Positions 42,700 through 53,439 of a stretch of 64,000 nucleotides of DNA are shown here, piece after piece (the stretch's first letter is position 1; each line of letters starts with the position of its first letter). Origin of the DNA: Paralithodes platypus (Eukaryota > Arthropoda > Malacostraca > Decapoda > Lithodidae); contig CM064572.1 in NCBI GenBank assembly GCA_032716605.1, positions 39,623,777 through 39,687,776 of the forward strand, given 5' to 3'. A program made the translations under genes and the position numbers. The notes beneath the pieces are model-generated. The model was not told the DNA's origin and made no database searches. It saw only the letters and a program-made list of their open reading frames with translations.

Positions 42700-42930
42700 A
42701 ACTTGGCTCGGGTTTTAAGGTATTTCAAAGACCTAAAACCCAATATTTCGAAAACCCGAGCCAAGTTTTGGCCAAAGCTGGCTCGGATTTTACGAGTTGT
42801 AAGAGTAAACAAATTAAAGTAACCTAATTTAGAATTTTGGCTCATGTTTCCCTAAATTGCAAACCCCAAAAAGCATAATTTTGGAAAACCCGAGCCAATT
42901 TTTGGCAAAACTTGGATCGGATTTTGAGAA
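42700..42930. repeat. Inverted and direct copies of AAAACTTGGCTCGGGTTTT
   Basis: Copies at about 42698, 42751 (inverted), 42774, 42885 (inverted) and 42903, each with small changes. Function unknown. Confidence 0.65.
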
Positions 42931-43244
42931 TCGAAAAAGACTAACGAAATGTCGGAAATCGGCTCATGATTTCCCTAATTGCAAAGCTATATAACCAGAT
43001 TTATCGAAAACGTAGCACTTATTTAAATCATAAATATCCAGTAACATGGACCTAGTACATTGGATACAAGCCTAATCCACACCTAACGCCTACAATGTGT
43101 CCGTAGTACCTAGTAGGCCTACGTGGGATACAACACGAACCCTTACCGGTGCCTAATAGTCTAATCTTGCTTCTGAGACCTAGTATATTAACCTAACCAA
43201 ACAACCCAACCTAACCTAACCTAGACCCTGGGATACTAAGTACG
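42931..43244. other. Unassigned, with CCTAA repeats
   Basis: A short (CCTAA)n run at 43207-43223. No gene. Confidence 0.5.
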
Positions 43245-43405
43245 TCCGTGGGATACTAAACTAGCCCTTGCATGCCAGCAACAGCGGATTCATAGTACCC
43301 AGTCCGTGGGATACTAAACTAGCCCTTGCATGCCAGCAACAGCGGATTCATAGTACACAGTACGTGGGCTACTAAACTAGCCCTTGCATGCCAGCAACAG
43401 CGGGA
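43245..43405. repeat. 61-bp tandem repeat, three units
   Basis: Unit: GTGGGATACTAAACTAGCCC, TTGCATGCCAGCAACAGCGG, ATTCATAGTACCCAGT. The third is truncated. Confidence 0.9.
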
Positions 43406-43450
43406 GACAGGTGAAAATGGCGTGTGTACGAATTGGTGCCGTCTATAGGA

Positions 43451-43600
43451 AGGTATTGACAACCATGTTACGAAAAATTTCCATTTTAGTACCATATACT
43501 TTTACTAGGTTTGGCCGAGGCTTAAAACACATTTTCATATGATGTTTAGAGCATATAAAATCCATATTTGTTTTCAAATATTGCAAAATAATTGGTGACC
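43451..43600. repeat. ~145-bp block repeated at 43.85-43.99 kb
   Basis: Shared GTATTGACAACC-TGTTAC, TTTTAGTACCATAT and TTTAGAGCAT with about 80% similarity by eye. Confidence 0.7.
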
Positions 43601-43620
43601 AACTTATTTAGTTATACTGA

Positions 43621-43705
43621 CATTAGCCTAACCTAACAACCTTACCTAACCTAACCTAGTATTATGGGTGGGGGCTGCCGCCCCCACACCCCGCTGGTTG
43701 AGTAC
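43621..43705 (-). mobile_element. Fragment of the TIR8 element
   Basis: Reverse complement of the 45.88-45.95 kb segment: CCTAACCTAACAACCTTACC, then GGGTGGGGGCTGCCGCCCCC. Confidence 0.7.
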
Positions 43706-43995
43706 TAATCCCTTAGGAATTAGGCCTAAATATAAAACAAATTGGCTGTCGATAATACGAAGGTTAAAGAAAAGTTGATGAAGTCTACGGTGTTTACTCT
43801 GCAATCTTCAGCTTTGATTGTATAGTACATTGATAACGGGAAAGTACCGTATTGACAACCTTGTTACAAAAATTAAATTTTAGTACCATATTTTTTTATT
43901 AGGTTTTGCCGAGGGTTAAAACAAATTTTCTTATTATCTTTAGAGCATGTAGATTTAATATTTATCTTCAAATATATCAACAAAATTTGTGGTAT

Positions 43996-45288
43996 TAAAA
44001 TAACATTGAACCCTATATTCGTCTCAAAGAAAAGCCAGCAGGGACAAACAACGGTGACTACATGAGTGGTGGCAGCTAAATAAAGAAAAAGCTATTACAA
44101 CAGCCAATTTCTTTAAGTTTTTGTATTTGTATGGTACTATTTTAATTGACAAAACTTATGACGAGTAGTGGGCTACACTATTATTTTAGCACAAATTCCA
44201 TGATATAACTGCATCCTTGTTGCAAGCCAAAGCTGCCTTAGGACTATATTTTAAATTTACAGGTCTTTAGTACCAGTCCGACAAAAGAGATCAAGTTTGC
44301 ACCCAGTCCTAAAACCCGAAAACATCTCAAGTCAGTCCCAAAATCAAGATCCTGATTTTTTTTTTAAAGCATAGCCTACAACAGGCCTTATAACCTCCTG
44401 AGCTGACACTGACAGTGACTAGCCTAAGCCTATACAAACTGATGATATGACTGATGAGTGCCCAGGGGCGATTCATGCGCGGCCACCCCATCTTGGGGAT
44501 GCACTTATATAATAGTAGGCCTATAGGCAGCTAGGCTACTCTCCACTCTGACTGGGAATGGAAGAAAGAACTTTCAGTAAACAGCATTGGTTATGCTTAT
44601 ATTGAGAATAAAAGCATATACATATTATTTCAAATCATTCTTAAGACACTAATAGGCTACTCACTTGTATGTAGAGTTTGATAAGAATAATCACTTACCA
44701 ACAACGATATATGTTTTTTTCGTAACTTATCTTGAATGATGTTTAGGCCAGTCTCAAAGCGTATAGTAGATGAAGGCAAAGTTTGAGCTTATATATCTCC
44801 ACTAATATTGAGTTTTCATAGTATTACAAGCTGTCAACGTGTTCCTCAAAACACCAAAGTCTCTTTTGAAATGTAAGTACTCCCATCAACTTCATCAAGT
44901 ACTTGAACATGCAGATATATATAAATATGTTTGGAAAACTAAGTTTCGTGAGTTGAAGATTCATTAAGCCAGTCCCAGACTGTGACTTGAATAGCTTCCA
45001 CTAAACATTATTAAGATATATATTGACATAATTAAATTACATGTCTTGTTCTTGAAGTATTTAGTGAAAATATGAGCTACCGGTACATTGGCTAAATAAA
45101 CTAATTATAAATATAACTTGTCACAACCAGAAACCATTTGTTGATGCGTATACCGCTATATATATATGGGTTGTATAAATTATTTTTGTATCTATTTTTG
45201 ATGATATTATTGAACTCCAATATTAAATTATATGAACAATATAACCGTAAATCGTTATGCCAATATAATATTTTGTTATGAGCTTCTA
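43996..45288. other. Unassigned AT-rich DNA
   Basis: A LINE-D-like 3' tail (GGCCACCCCATCTTGGGGAT) at 44480-44500. Otherwise no gene or element recognised. Confidence 0.45.
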
Positions 45289-45292
45289 TTAA

Positions 45293-46490
45293 CCCTTAAC
45301 CAACGGCGCACGACATCTGTCGAGTTAAATAAATTTAGACTATGTGGCGGTGCACGACAGCTGTCGAGTGCCATTTTCAGCACGTAATGTTGCTGAGAGA
45401 GAGAGCTGAGCGGTGGGACGAGCGTAGTAACCTTATGACCGCTTCCCACGACCACTGTGGACGTACTGAACTGTATTCGATAATATTCTAGGACACTAGT
45501 GCGGCGTTATGAGAAACAATTTATTAGGGAAAATAGGCACCAATAGATTCGCCATATTTTTCTCCATATAGTCCGCATGGAGGATTTTCGTTATCAACAA
45601 ATTGAAAATACCCACTTCACAGACAAATACACCAAAAATCTAAGTCAAGCGGGGATGTGGGGGCGGCAGCCCCCACCTATAATACTAGGTTAGCATAATA
45701 TTCAAGGACACTAGTGCGACGTTATGAGAAACAATTTATTAGGGAAAATAGGCACCAATAGATTCGCCATATTTTTCTCCATATAGTCCGCATGGAGGAT
45801 TTTCGTTATCAACAAATTGAAAAATACCCACTTCACAGACAAATACACCAAAAATCTAAGTCAAAGCGGGGGTGTGGGGGCGGCAGCCCCCACCTATAAT
45901 ACTAGGTTAGGTTAGGTAAGGTTGTTAGGTTAGGCTAATGTCCTTTCAAAGGGGTATAGGGTAGTAAACACTAGGATAGCCTATACCCGGTCAGAGGTAA
46001 GAAGAAGGAGAAGAGTCTTGCAGTAGTCTCCTTGAATGCTACCCTAGGTTAGGTTAGGTAAGGTTGTTAGGTTAGGCTAATGTCCTTTCAAAGGGGTATA
46101 GGCTAGTAAACACTAGGATAGCCTATACTCGGTCAGAGGTAAAAAGAAGAAGAAGAAGAGTCCTGCAGTAGTCTCCTTGAATGCTACCCTGTATTCTACT
46201 TTCCTCCCCCTCCTCTCACTCGCTACACAGGGAATTATGTACGGAAATGACCTTATTTTAGGTTTTTTGCACTCGTCTTGCACGATCGTTGCAAGAGAAC
46301 CAGTGGTCGTACAACGATGGTTCGGGTGTCATTGGAAAGCTCTGTTTACGCCCTTTCAGGGATAGATACTTGTTTTACGCTCTGGGTCTTGTTTATGCAT
46401 GAAAATGAGCACGGAAACAACCCTATTTAGGGTAAAAAAAAAACGCTGGGCGGCACAGTGTAAAATACCCTACCACCCGCTCTTTGTGTG
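45293..46490. mobile_element. TTAA-4 (piggyBac-type) miniature element, split by TIR8
   Basis: Flanked by TTAA (45289-45292 and 46491-46494). Left arm 45293-45478: CCCTTAACCAACGGCGCACG, with GCACGACATCTGTCGAG and GCACGACAGCTGTCGAG as subterminal direct repeats. Right arm 46197-46490: TCCTCTCACTCGCTACACAG, TTTTTGCACTCGTCTTGCAC, GGAAAGCTCTGTTTACGCCC, CGCTGGGCGGCACA. The same arms occur in the 54.5-kb copy. No protein. Confidence 0.82.
45479..46188. mobile_element. TIR8 element, long copy with duplicated ends
   Basis: Flanked by CTGTATTC on both sides (45471-45478 and 46189-46196), an exact 8-bp duplication. Ends GATAATATTCTAGGACACTA and ...GACTACTGCAAGG-like TCTCCTTGAATGCTACC are inverted copies. 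Both halves are duplicated in tandem: the left ~215 bp recur from about 45697, and the right ~145 bp (AGGTTAGGTTAGGTAAGG to GAATGCTACC) occur twice. Carries TTAGG runs and a GGGGGCGGCAGCCCCC palindrome. Confidence 0.85.
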
Positions 46491-46494
46491 TTAA

Positions 46495-47430
46495 AGATTG
46501 AAAAGAATATAAGAGTTCCGAAATATAACTGGGTTTTAATCGTCTCTTTAGTATAAGCCTACCTCCATGTTTGTTACTTGACGGTAATACTCTCGTATTT
46601 TCACACATTTTCATACGATATACTAACGAAACCGTGATTACTGTGATATTGAGTGAAACTATTGATATTTGAGAAGTCTGCAAAGCTGTATCAAGGAGTA
46701 CAGTGATGTGATAAAGTCGAATATCGGCCAGTTATTCAGCCAGGCTTCCCAAGACCAGGGAAGGACGTAGTTACCGGGTTTACAACTATCGACATACAAC
46801 ATAAATCATCTATAAATACTTATAATAAAATAAAAACTTATAAATCTATAATACTAGGTTAGGTTAGGTTAGGTTGTTTGGTTAGGGTAATGTATTTTTG
46901 TATCCAAAGGCAGTCAAAATAGACGGGAACATGATGGGGTACACACGGTAACTACATTCTTGCCCAAGACCCCAAGCAGAGGCGGTGAGTTCGAGCGCCC
47001 ATGATCAATTGTGTGAATTATTGTGAAATTTGTGAAACTATTATCTTCATCTATAACTATTGAGTATTGTAGGCCTATAGAATAATTCTGTTTAGGCTAT
47101 AGCGGCCCTATAAGCTCAGGACTCGCTACCAGAGTGTGATAGATAGGTAGTCAATTCAGAAGTCTTACTTAGCCTAGCCTATAGATTGTATGTTTCTATT
47201 AATTACACATATATCTATCCAGTCGCCTGTATGGATATTTTCCAACATATTGCTGTATTTTATTGATAATAATTCAATTTATGATTGTCGTTAAGTCGTT
47301 GGTATGCCGGCGGAAGACGGGGGGCTTCGCCCCCCGGACCCCCCATCGTAAGCCAGTCTCAATTAGGGTAGGCCTAGGCTAATCTTAAATCAGTCCTAAA
47401 ACCAAGCTTTTTGGCTTTGACACACTGTTT
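46495..47430. other. Mostly unassigned; short TTAGG run and a GC hairpin
   Basis: AATACTAGGTTAGGTTAGG at 46851-46877 belongs to the TIR8 internal sequence. GGGGGGCTTCGCCCCCC at about 47319-47335 is a perfect hairpin of unknown role. No gene. Confidence 0.5.
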
Positions 47431-48044
47431 GATAATATTCAAGACCTCTTTCGCAGCCCTATTAGAAATAATATATTAGGGAAAATAGGGACCAATAGAC
47501 TCTTCATATTTTTCTCATTATAGTCCGCATGGAGGAATTTCGTTATCGACACTTGAAAAAACCCGATTACACCGAAAAATAACACGAAAATAATGTCCCG
47601 AACGTAAACAAAGCATTGCACCCAATGAATCCTTCGACCTGGGTCCTCTTCTTCTTGTTTTGAAATATGGGGCGAGTGCGATTCACCCAATAAATGGCTT
47701 GAACGTTACTCACAAAAACGATATTATATTATATTATATTATTTGATATTAGGGTTAGGTTAGGTTAGGTTAGGTTAGGTTAGGTTAATCTAATCTAATC
47801 TAATATTTGTACATTTTGGAAGCGTGCATGGCCTCCCCACAATTGTCCTTACCTACTGTAAAAGCGCAATTCACCCAATAAATGGCGCCATTTGACGGAG
47901 TATCTTCAGATTAATGAATAATGGGTAAGTTAATGCAAATCCTCCACTCAAACCATGAAAAACAACAATTAAACAGTATATTCCTTGGAAAAAATATAAA
48001 GAAACTTGGCAAATAAGGTGGCTCTAGCTGTCTTGAATGTTACC
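47431..48044. mobile_element. TIR8 element, 614-bp copy
   Basis: Flanked by CACTGTTT on both sides (47423-47430; 48045-48052), an exact 8-bp duplication. Left end GATAATATTCAAGACCTC, right end GTCTTGAATGTTACC, inverted over about 15 bp. Shares AGTCCGCATGGAGGA-TTTCG with the 45.5-kb copy. Holds (TTAGG)7 at 47753-47787 and (AATCT)n after it. No transposase frame. Confidence 0.85.
47753..47787. repeat. Interstitial (TTAGG)n
   Basis: About seven uninterrupted TTAGG units, the arthropod telomere motif, inside a TIR8 element. Confidence 0.9.
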
Positions 48045-48052
48045 CACTGTTT

Positions 48053-48482
48053 AGTACTACCATTATACAATGGCAACTAGAGATAGAGTATCGTATTATA
48101 AACAAGAATAATAAAATAAAATTATATCAAAGCAATAACTAAAATAATATACAGTATTAGCCTAGTAGCCTACAGTATCTATAATAAAGAAAAGAGCAGG
48201 GGCAGTTTTCAAGGTTATTGGTAAGGGTTGACTAGGCAAGTGAGTACGAGTTGACTCGTTCCGCCAGGTACGAGTTGTTCAGCACCCCAAAAAAACAATA
48301 ATCAATAACAACAACAATAATAATAATAATAATAACAATAATAATAGCAACAACACAAATAATAACACCACATATAGGCTAAATACCTTGCTCAATCCAC
48401 GCATCTCGCCCGCCTCCATCCTGTTACAACTAGACAACCATCCATCCACCCCGCTCAGGCCAAACACACGTGGCGCACTTAA
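48053..48482. other. Unassigned; AAT/AAC repeats
   Basis: ATTATTGTTGTTATTG-type simple sequence at 48295-48365. Two GTACGAGTTG motifs at 48243-48281. Confidence 0.5.
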
Positions 48483-48486
48483 TTAA

Positions 48487-48802
48487 GGGGGGATGGGTCG
48501 GTTCTCTGGTTCCCCTTCTTCCTCATGTTTAGCCCCGTTGATTTTGAGCTTTTAAGATGTTCGCACCATTAGTTTGGCGATTTTAAGAACTATCGCCCCA
48601 TTTCTGTCAATTTTAGACCTTTCGTGCCATTGAGGTATCGATTTTTTCCTGGCGAGCGATAGCGAGCTTGTAATTTAGGAGGAACCGGCCTTCGGCAGGC
48701 ACATTTTTCTACCGAAAAATGTACAAACTTAACTTGCAAGGAGGTCTTGGGGTGTCATTTAATAATTGATGGAGGTCCAGGGAACAAACTAAAAGCCTCC
48801 CC
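48487..48802 (+). mobile_element. TTAA-1 element, complete
   Basis: Flanked by TTAA at 48483-48486 and 48803-48806. Left end GGGGGGATGGGTCGGTT, right end AAAAGCCTCCCC. 316 bp, no coding capacity. The family is distinguished by GGCGAGCGATAGCGAGC and GGCCTTCGGC palindromic blocks. Confidence 0.82.
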
Positions 48803-48806
48803 TTAA

Positions 48807-49689
48807 CACTAGGCCAAATAAACACTTCACTAACACTACGCTGACACTCTTATGCAATACTCTAACTGTCCGTGTTGCCTGGGCCGTAATTTCCAAGTCC
48901 GTACGTCCGCGAAGTCCGTCTGTCCGTAAAATAATTCGTCCTTGACTGCGACCGAAGTACCCCTGACCAAGGCCGCAGGCACACTGATTGACGGACCGTC
49001 GGACGGGACCTTGGACCTTGATATACTCTGTGTTCGAAAGTAGACACATTATGTAATCCCTCTATTACAATAATTTCGTGTGGTTTGTAAAAATAATAGT
49101 TCATGGTAGTTGTAGCTGCACTTTTGTTATATTATATACGGATTATTGTAATAGTTGAATAATGTGAATACAAGTAATGCATACCATAATACATCGGTAA
49201 TAAATTAAAGTTACCACCTGCGCTTTCGGACAGACTGTAGACACTTCTCCCCCTTGCGTCTCCCGCTGAAATAGTTCCCTTTAAAATTCTGACTACTATC
49301 CAAACAATTGACGTAGCCAGAGTAATGTAAGTGCCGCTAACTAGTTTCATGTTCATATACCAATATTGGATGTCGCGCAAGCGTTTATAATAATGGAAAA
49401 TAGCGTAAATTTACCGGTGGGAAACTAGGTGCATCCCTTTCCGTGCTGGTATGAAGGAAAGGGGGTGGTGGGCGGGGGTGGTGGGCAGAGGTGGTGGGTG
49501 TGTGTGTGTGTGGGGATGAGGGGGTTAGGAGAGGGAGGAGGGAAGAACGGAGGAAAAAGACTAGCAGTACTACATGGTTACCAAATCAAGTCCGCTACAT
49601 AGTAAATAAATGTCGAAAATCGCTAAAATAACACCACAATCTTTACAATATCCCTCAAAAATGGCTCAAATCTCCAGAATATCGCTAGC
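48807..49689. other. Unassigned
   Basis: CCGTCCG-rich inverted motifs at 48885-49020 (GTCCGTCTGTCCGT; ACGGACCGTCGGACGG) may be an element end. GTGGTGGG and GT runs at 49465-49515. No gene recognised. Confidence 0.45.
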
Positions 49690-49770
49690 ACTCATGTCGT
49701 TAACCCGGGAACTACGGGGAGACTCTTAAGAGTTCCCCCGGCGGACTGCGGGAAGACTCTTAAGAGTCAG
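49690..49770. mobile_element. Possible piggyBac-type left end with palindromes
   Basis: TTAACCCGGGAACTACGGGG is followed by two copies of GACTCTTAAGAGT, 34 bp apart, each a palindrome. The layout (TTAACCC then subterminal repeats) mirrors TTAA-4. The right end was not found. Confidence 0.45.
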
Positions 49771-50645
49771 AGAAAAACAAAATAAACTTTTGACATCGAA
49801 AACAAAAAAAAAAATTTTTTTTTTTTGCCCCTGGGCCATGCAAATTCTCATTCCTCTACCTCCCCTCCTTCCCCACTTTCCTCCTCTCCTTCAGTTATCA
49901 ACTATTTTCCCTGTTATTCCCTTATTCTGAGGTATATTTTCGTGCTAACATTAGCGAGTTGCAAGCAGGGCGTTGTCATCACTGATAGCAAACGAGTGCA
50001 AGAGAGAGAGAGAGAGTATCGATCGACTGTGTCTCAGTGGCCTTGGGACAAATTGGCGGGAAAGCAGCTTGCCTCACCCCTACAATATACAACTCGCGGG
50101 CTATATCTCCAATTTTGACCATCCAAACGATGTTTTCACTCGTTTTATTGTTGTTTCAGGTTAATACCTTTATAATCAACCCATAATAGGCGCGTATGGA
50201 TAAGTATTAATGCTATTTATGGTAAAATTAATATTTTAGTGACGGAAACACCTCAAATACATGCACACAGGAAGAGGTGTCTAATTACCCCCATGCGCAC
50301 TTGTTAGGTTAAATGTAAACATTGGCCTCTCGATCGAAGTAAATACCTCTAGCTCTAGCGGGAGTAGCTAAACTGACAACACTAGTTACTGTGGAGGGAA
50401 GGGGAATAGGAGGGATGGATGGGAGGGAGGGGGGAGGGGTTAAAATGAGTGGGGTAGGAGAGGGAGGAGGAGGTAGAACTAGGGAAAGAAAATGGGAAGA
50501 AAGTGTTGGGGGGGGGGGGGGGATTATGTAGGGGGAATAATTGTTTTTTTCTTCTCACCCACGCTCAATTTCACTCTCTCTCTCCAGGCCTTTTCCATAA
50601 ACCTTGCACACTTTCAAGCCATTTGTAGCATATTGGCAGGAAAGA
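49771..50645. other. Unassigned
   Basis: A/T-run at 49804-49826, purine-rich stretch at 50395-50525 with a G-run. No gene recognised. Confidence 0.4.
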
Positions 50646-50667
50646 TTTTTTGATTTGATTTGAGTAT

Positions 50668-50673
50668 TTTATT
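50668..50673 (-). terminator. Putative poly(A) signal of the gag-like element
   Basis: AATAAA on the minus strand, followed within 30 bases by CAAATCAAATCAAAAAATC, consistent with the 3' end of a retroposed transcript. Confidence 0.45.
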
Positions 50674-51230
50674 AAGTTGGTATAAATACAGGATATACAA
50701 ATGTTGCATACAGGTATGTATTATACACGGAGACTCAAAAGGGTGAAGATGATTGGACTTTCTTCCCCCCAGTCTATATTGTAATATATATATATATACA
50801 AATCAATATTTACCCTACATACATACATACAGAAAAACAAAACAATTACTGTATATGACATCCTGTGTTTAGGAGACAAGGGCTGGTAGTAAATCCCTGC
50901 CAATCCCCAGTGGGCTGGAAAACGGCCAGATTTCCTCTTAACGAGGAAACCGGACCGCCCTCCAGCCCACCTGGGGTCACTTAGCAGATATTCACACCCT
51001 TCGGGCAAACTCATTTATTACTTTTTAATTATACCCATGGATACACCAAGCTACCTACATTTTGGCGACTTGTAAATTGTAGATAGTAGCTAGACAATTA
51101 TAGTAGGCTACATCAATATAGTAATACAAGTACAATTTAAAACTATAAGTATAATAATAATAATTATAGTGAATATCAGTAGTTCTATTTTTCAGGCCAT
51201 TCACTTTCCAGGATTTTATTTTCAGTTTTA

Positions 51231-52966
51231 TTATCCGTTGTTCTTGTCTTTCTCCATTGCCGAAACAGACAGACCCGCTATTCCCCCCATTACCTTGTCC
51301 ATAATTTTGTGGAGGGCGAGCCGTTCTGTAAATAGATTTTCTTTTTTCTTTTCATCATCACATTTACCTAGGATATCTTCCAGCCCTACCAACCCATTTG
51401 TCAGTAACTTGTGAGTCTTAAGGGTATTTTCTTTTCCTTTAATCTTAAATATGCAATTTACATTACCCCCTGATTTTTTGTTTTCTGAGCTCTTAGCACT
51501 ATTCTCACTACTCATTACCAGAGCTGTATTATCTGGGTTACTGGTTACACTACCACCTGTATTTTTGTCCCCTGTATTAACATCTTTGGTATTTGGTACA
51601 ATGGTTTTGCTCACTATGTTACTAATAAGGTCTACCCTCTTTTCTAGTGCTTCTATTTTCTTTCCCAATTCATGAAAATACTGAAAAATCCTATCCTCCT
51701 TATTCATTAATCCGTCCCCATGCTCTTCACTTTCCTCTGCGTTGTTTTCTGCTAGGGTCCCTGTGTGTTGTGGAGTGCAGGTGGGGTTGATTCCCCATCC
51801 TGTGGGTGTCTTGGGGCTCATTTGGGAGTGCCGGCCTCCCCAATGACCACCTGTTAACCCCAGCGTGCCCCCCCTCCTTTGCCGCCTTTTTCCTCCCAGC
51901 TTGACCAGGTGTAGAAGGCGGCGCATTGCTGGGCAGTGGTGGGTAGGGCACCACACGGCTTGTTGTTGTTGTTGTTTCAGGGCGTATGGTTGATGTCGTT
52001 CTTCCTTCCTCGTCTGGTCGCTGGTGTATCCATCTTTGTCTCTGCAATGCTGGTCGCCTGGGGCAAATCATGGAGTTAGCATTGTGGTTTCCCCCACAGT
52101 TGCAGCAGCGCGGCTCCACTCTTACCCCTGCACGGATTTTATCCCCACATAGTGTGGACAGGTGACCACCACCACAGAAATGGCACCGTGTATCAAGTTG
52201 GCAACTCCAGGTAGGGTGCCGCCACCTTGAACAATTTAGACACATCTTTTCTTCTTCTATGAAAGGTGCCACGTATCGATAACCGATACCAGTGACAAAA
52301 ATCCTTTCAGGCGCCTCACCTTTTATCAGGGCAACTGCTTGGCATCGCTCTTTCCCTCGCACCTTGTTTCTGTCCACCCACAGTATTTTGTCGTTGTCTA
52401 GGAGGAAGTCAGGATCTAGCCAAACAGGGTATTTAAATATAATTATTTTGGTCGTCTTCTCAGAATCGTTGGATACTTCCATAATTGTTTGCTGCTAGCC
52501 TGTGGTGGTTAAATGCTTCACAGCTTCTTCATTGGCGACAGTTATATATGGTCGGTACTTTCCGTCCTTAAGGAGTGGCTGAAAACTTCTGTGTTCCCTG
52601 CCAAGTTCCACAGTCCATAGCACTTTTTGTTGGTATGTAAGTATGGAGTCAATGGGGAAATGTAGTCGGGGGCGTCTCCCCTGGACTTGTTCGTCTACCC
52701 CTGGGTTCCTTCGCTCTTGTTCAATGTTGTCCATTTCGTCATGCTTATTCTTCTTTCTGTTCTCGTCCCTGCCGTCATCTTCTTCGTCACTACTCCTGTC
52801 TTGGTTTCCTCGTTTCTCTCCACTATGTTTCTTGCGTTTCTTCTCCACCAACGTGTAACCCTCCTGCTCCATATCCTCGGTGCCGGTGTGGTTCTCGTCC
52901 ACCATCTCACTCACAGTTTCTTCACTAGAATGGTGGTAATCCTCCTCTGTGTGGGTATTGCTGGCC
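51231..52966 (-). pseudogene. Zinc-knuckle gag-like ORF1, one stop and one frameshift
   Basis: The likely start is the Met of MASNTHTEEDYHHSS (52966). An acidic/basic N-terminal region (KKRKKHSGEKRGNQDRSSDE) precedes a block with LHFPIDSILTYQQKVLWTVE, where an in-frame TAG (52495-52497) follows KHLTTTG. The frame continues unchanged with IIIFKYPVWLDPDFLLDN and three Cys clusters: CLNCSRWRHPTWSC, CHFCGGGHLSTLC, CCNCGGNHNANSMIC. Between about 51727 and 51956 the coding frame shifts, and the second frame ends with a coiled-coil-like stretch (FHELGKKIEALEKRVDLI). The plan (RNA-binding fold then zinc knuckles) is that of jockey/I-type ORF1 proteins, which bind element RNA. Non-functional as read. 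Confidence 0.75.
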
Positions 52967-53113
52967 ATTACTATGAGGTTTATGGGTGGTGAGGGAACCG
53001 TGGGAAAAATCCCCACAAGTTCACTACCCCACAAAGTCACTGTGGTCGTAAACTAGATCAGAGAGGAGCGGCCACTGTTTACCCATCAAAGGTCAGAGGT
53101 CAACTGGGCAGGA

Positions 53114-53186
53114 AAGAGAGAGAGAGAGAGAGAAGGGGGGGGGGGGGGGTAGGAGTAGGGGGATAGAAGGTGGGCGGGATAGAGAG
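53114..53186. repeat. (GA)n and GGATAGGAGTAGGGGG block left of LINE-A copy 5
   Basis: GA run, G-run, GGTAGGAGTAGGGGGATAGA, then a second GA run that abuts the LINE. The same order occurs on the far side of the LINE at 60655-60728. Confidence 0.85.
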
Positions 53187-53439
53187 AGAGAGAGAGTACA
53201 AAGGGTACAAAGGATATCAAGCAACACCAGCTCTAGTGACCCTTCTAGGCTGCTTGTCCTCCAAAACACTGAGGATCAAGTGTCCAAACAGTGGTTTAGA
53301 GTGGGTAAGGGAACATTGGAAAGGGAACTACTGCCCTGGAACTAATGTCCGTGGCAGGATTAGGAAGTTAGTAGGATAGGTTAGTAACTGAGGGGGGATA
53401 CAATAAAGTTATTCATTTACAAACTCAGTCAGTCGGGGG

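Larger units (their letters stand above)
50645..53040 (-). mobile_element. Gag-like ORF1 unit without a reverse transcriptase
   Basis: Extends from the N-terminus of the gag-like frame to a possible poly(A) end near 50645. No RT motif lies between 51231 and 50645, so either ORF2 was deleted or the unit is ORF1-only. Confidence 0.55.

Noticed and set aside
47753..47787. Chromosome end or telomere
   Set aside because: Only about seven TTAGG units, flanked on both sides by element sequence with an 8-bp duplication.
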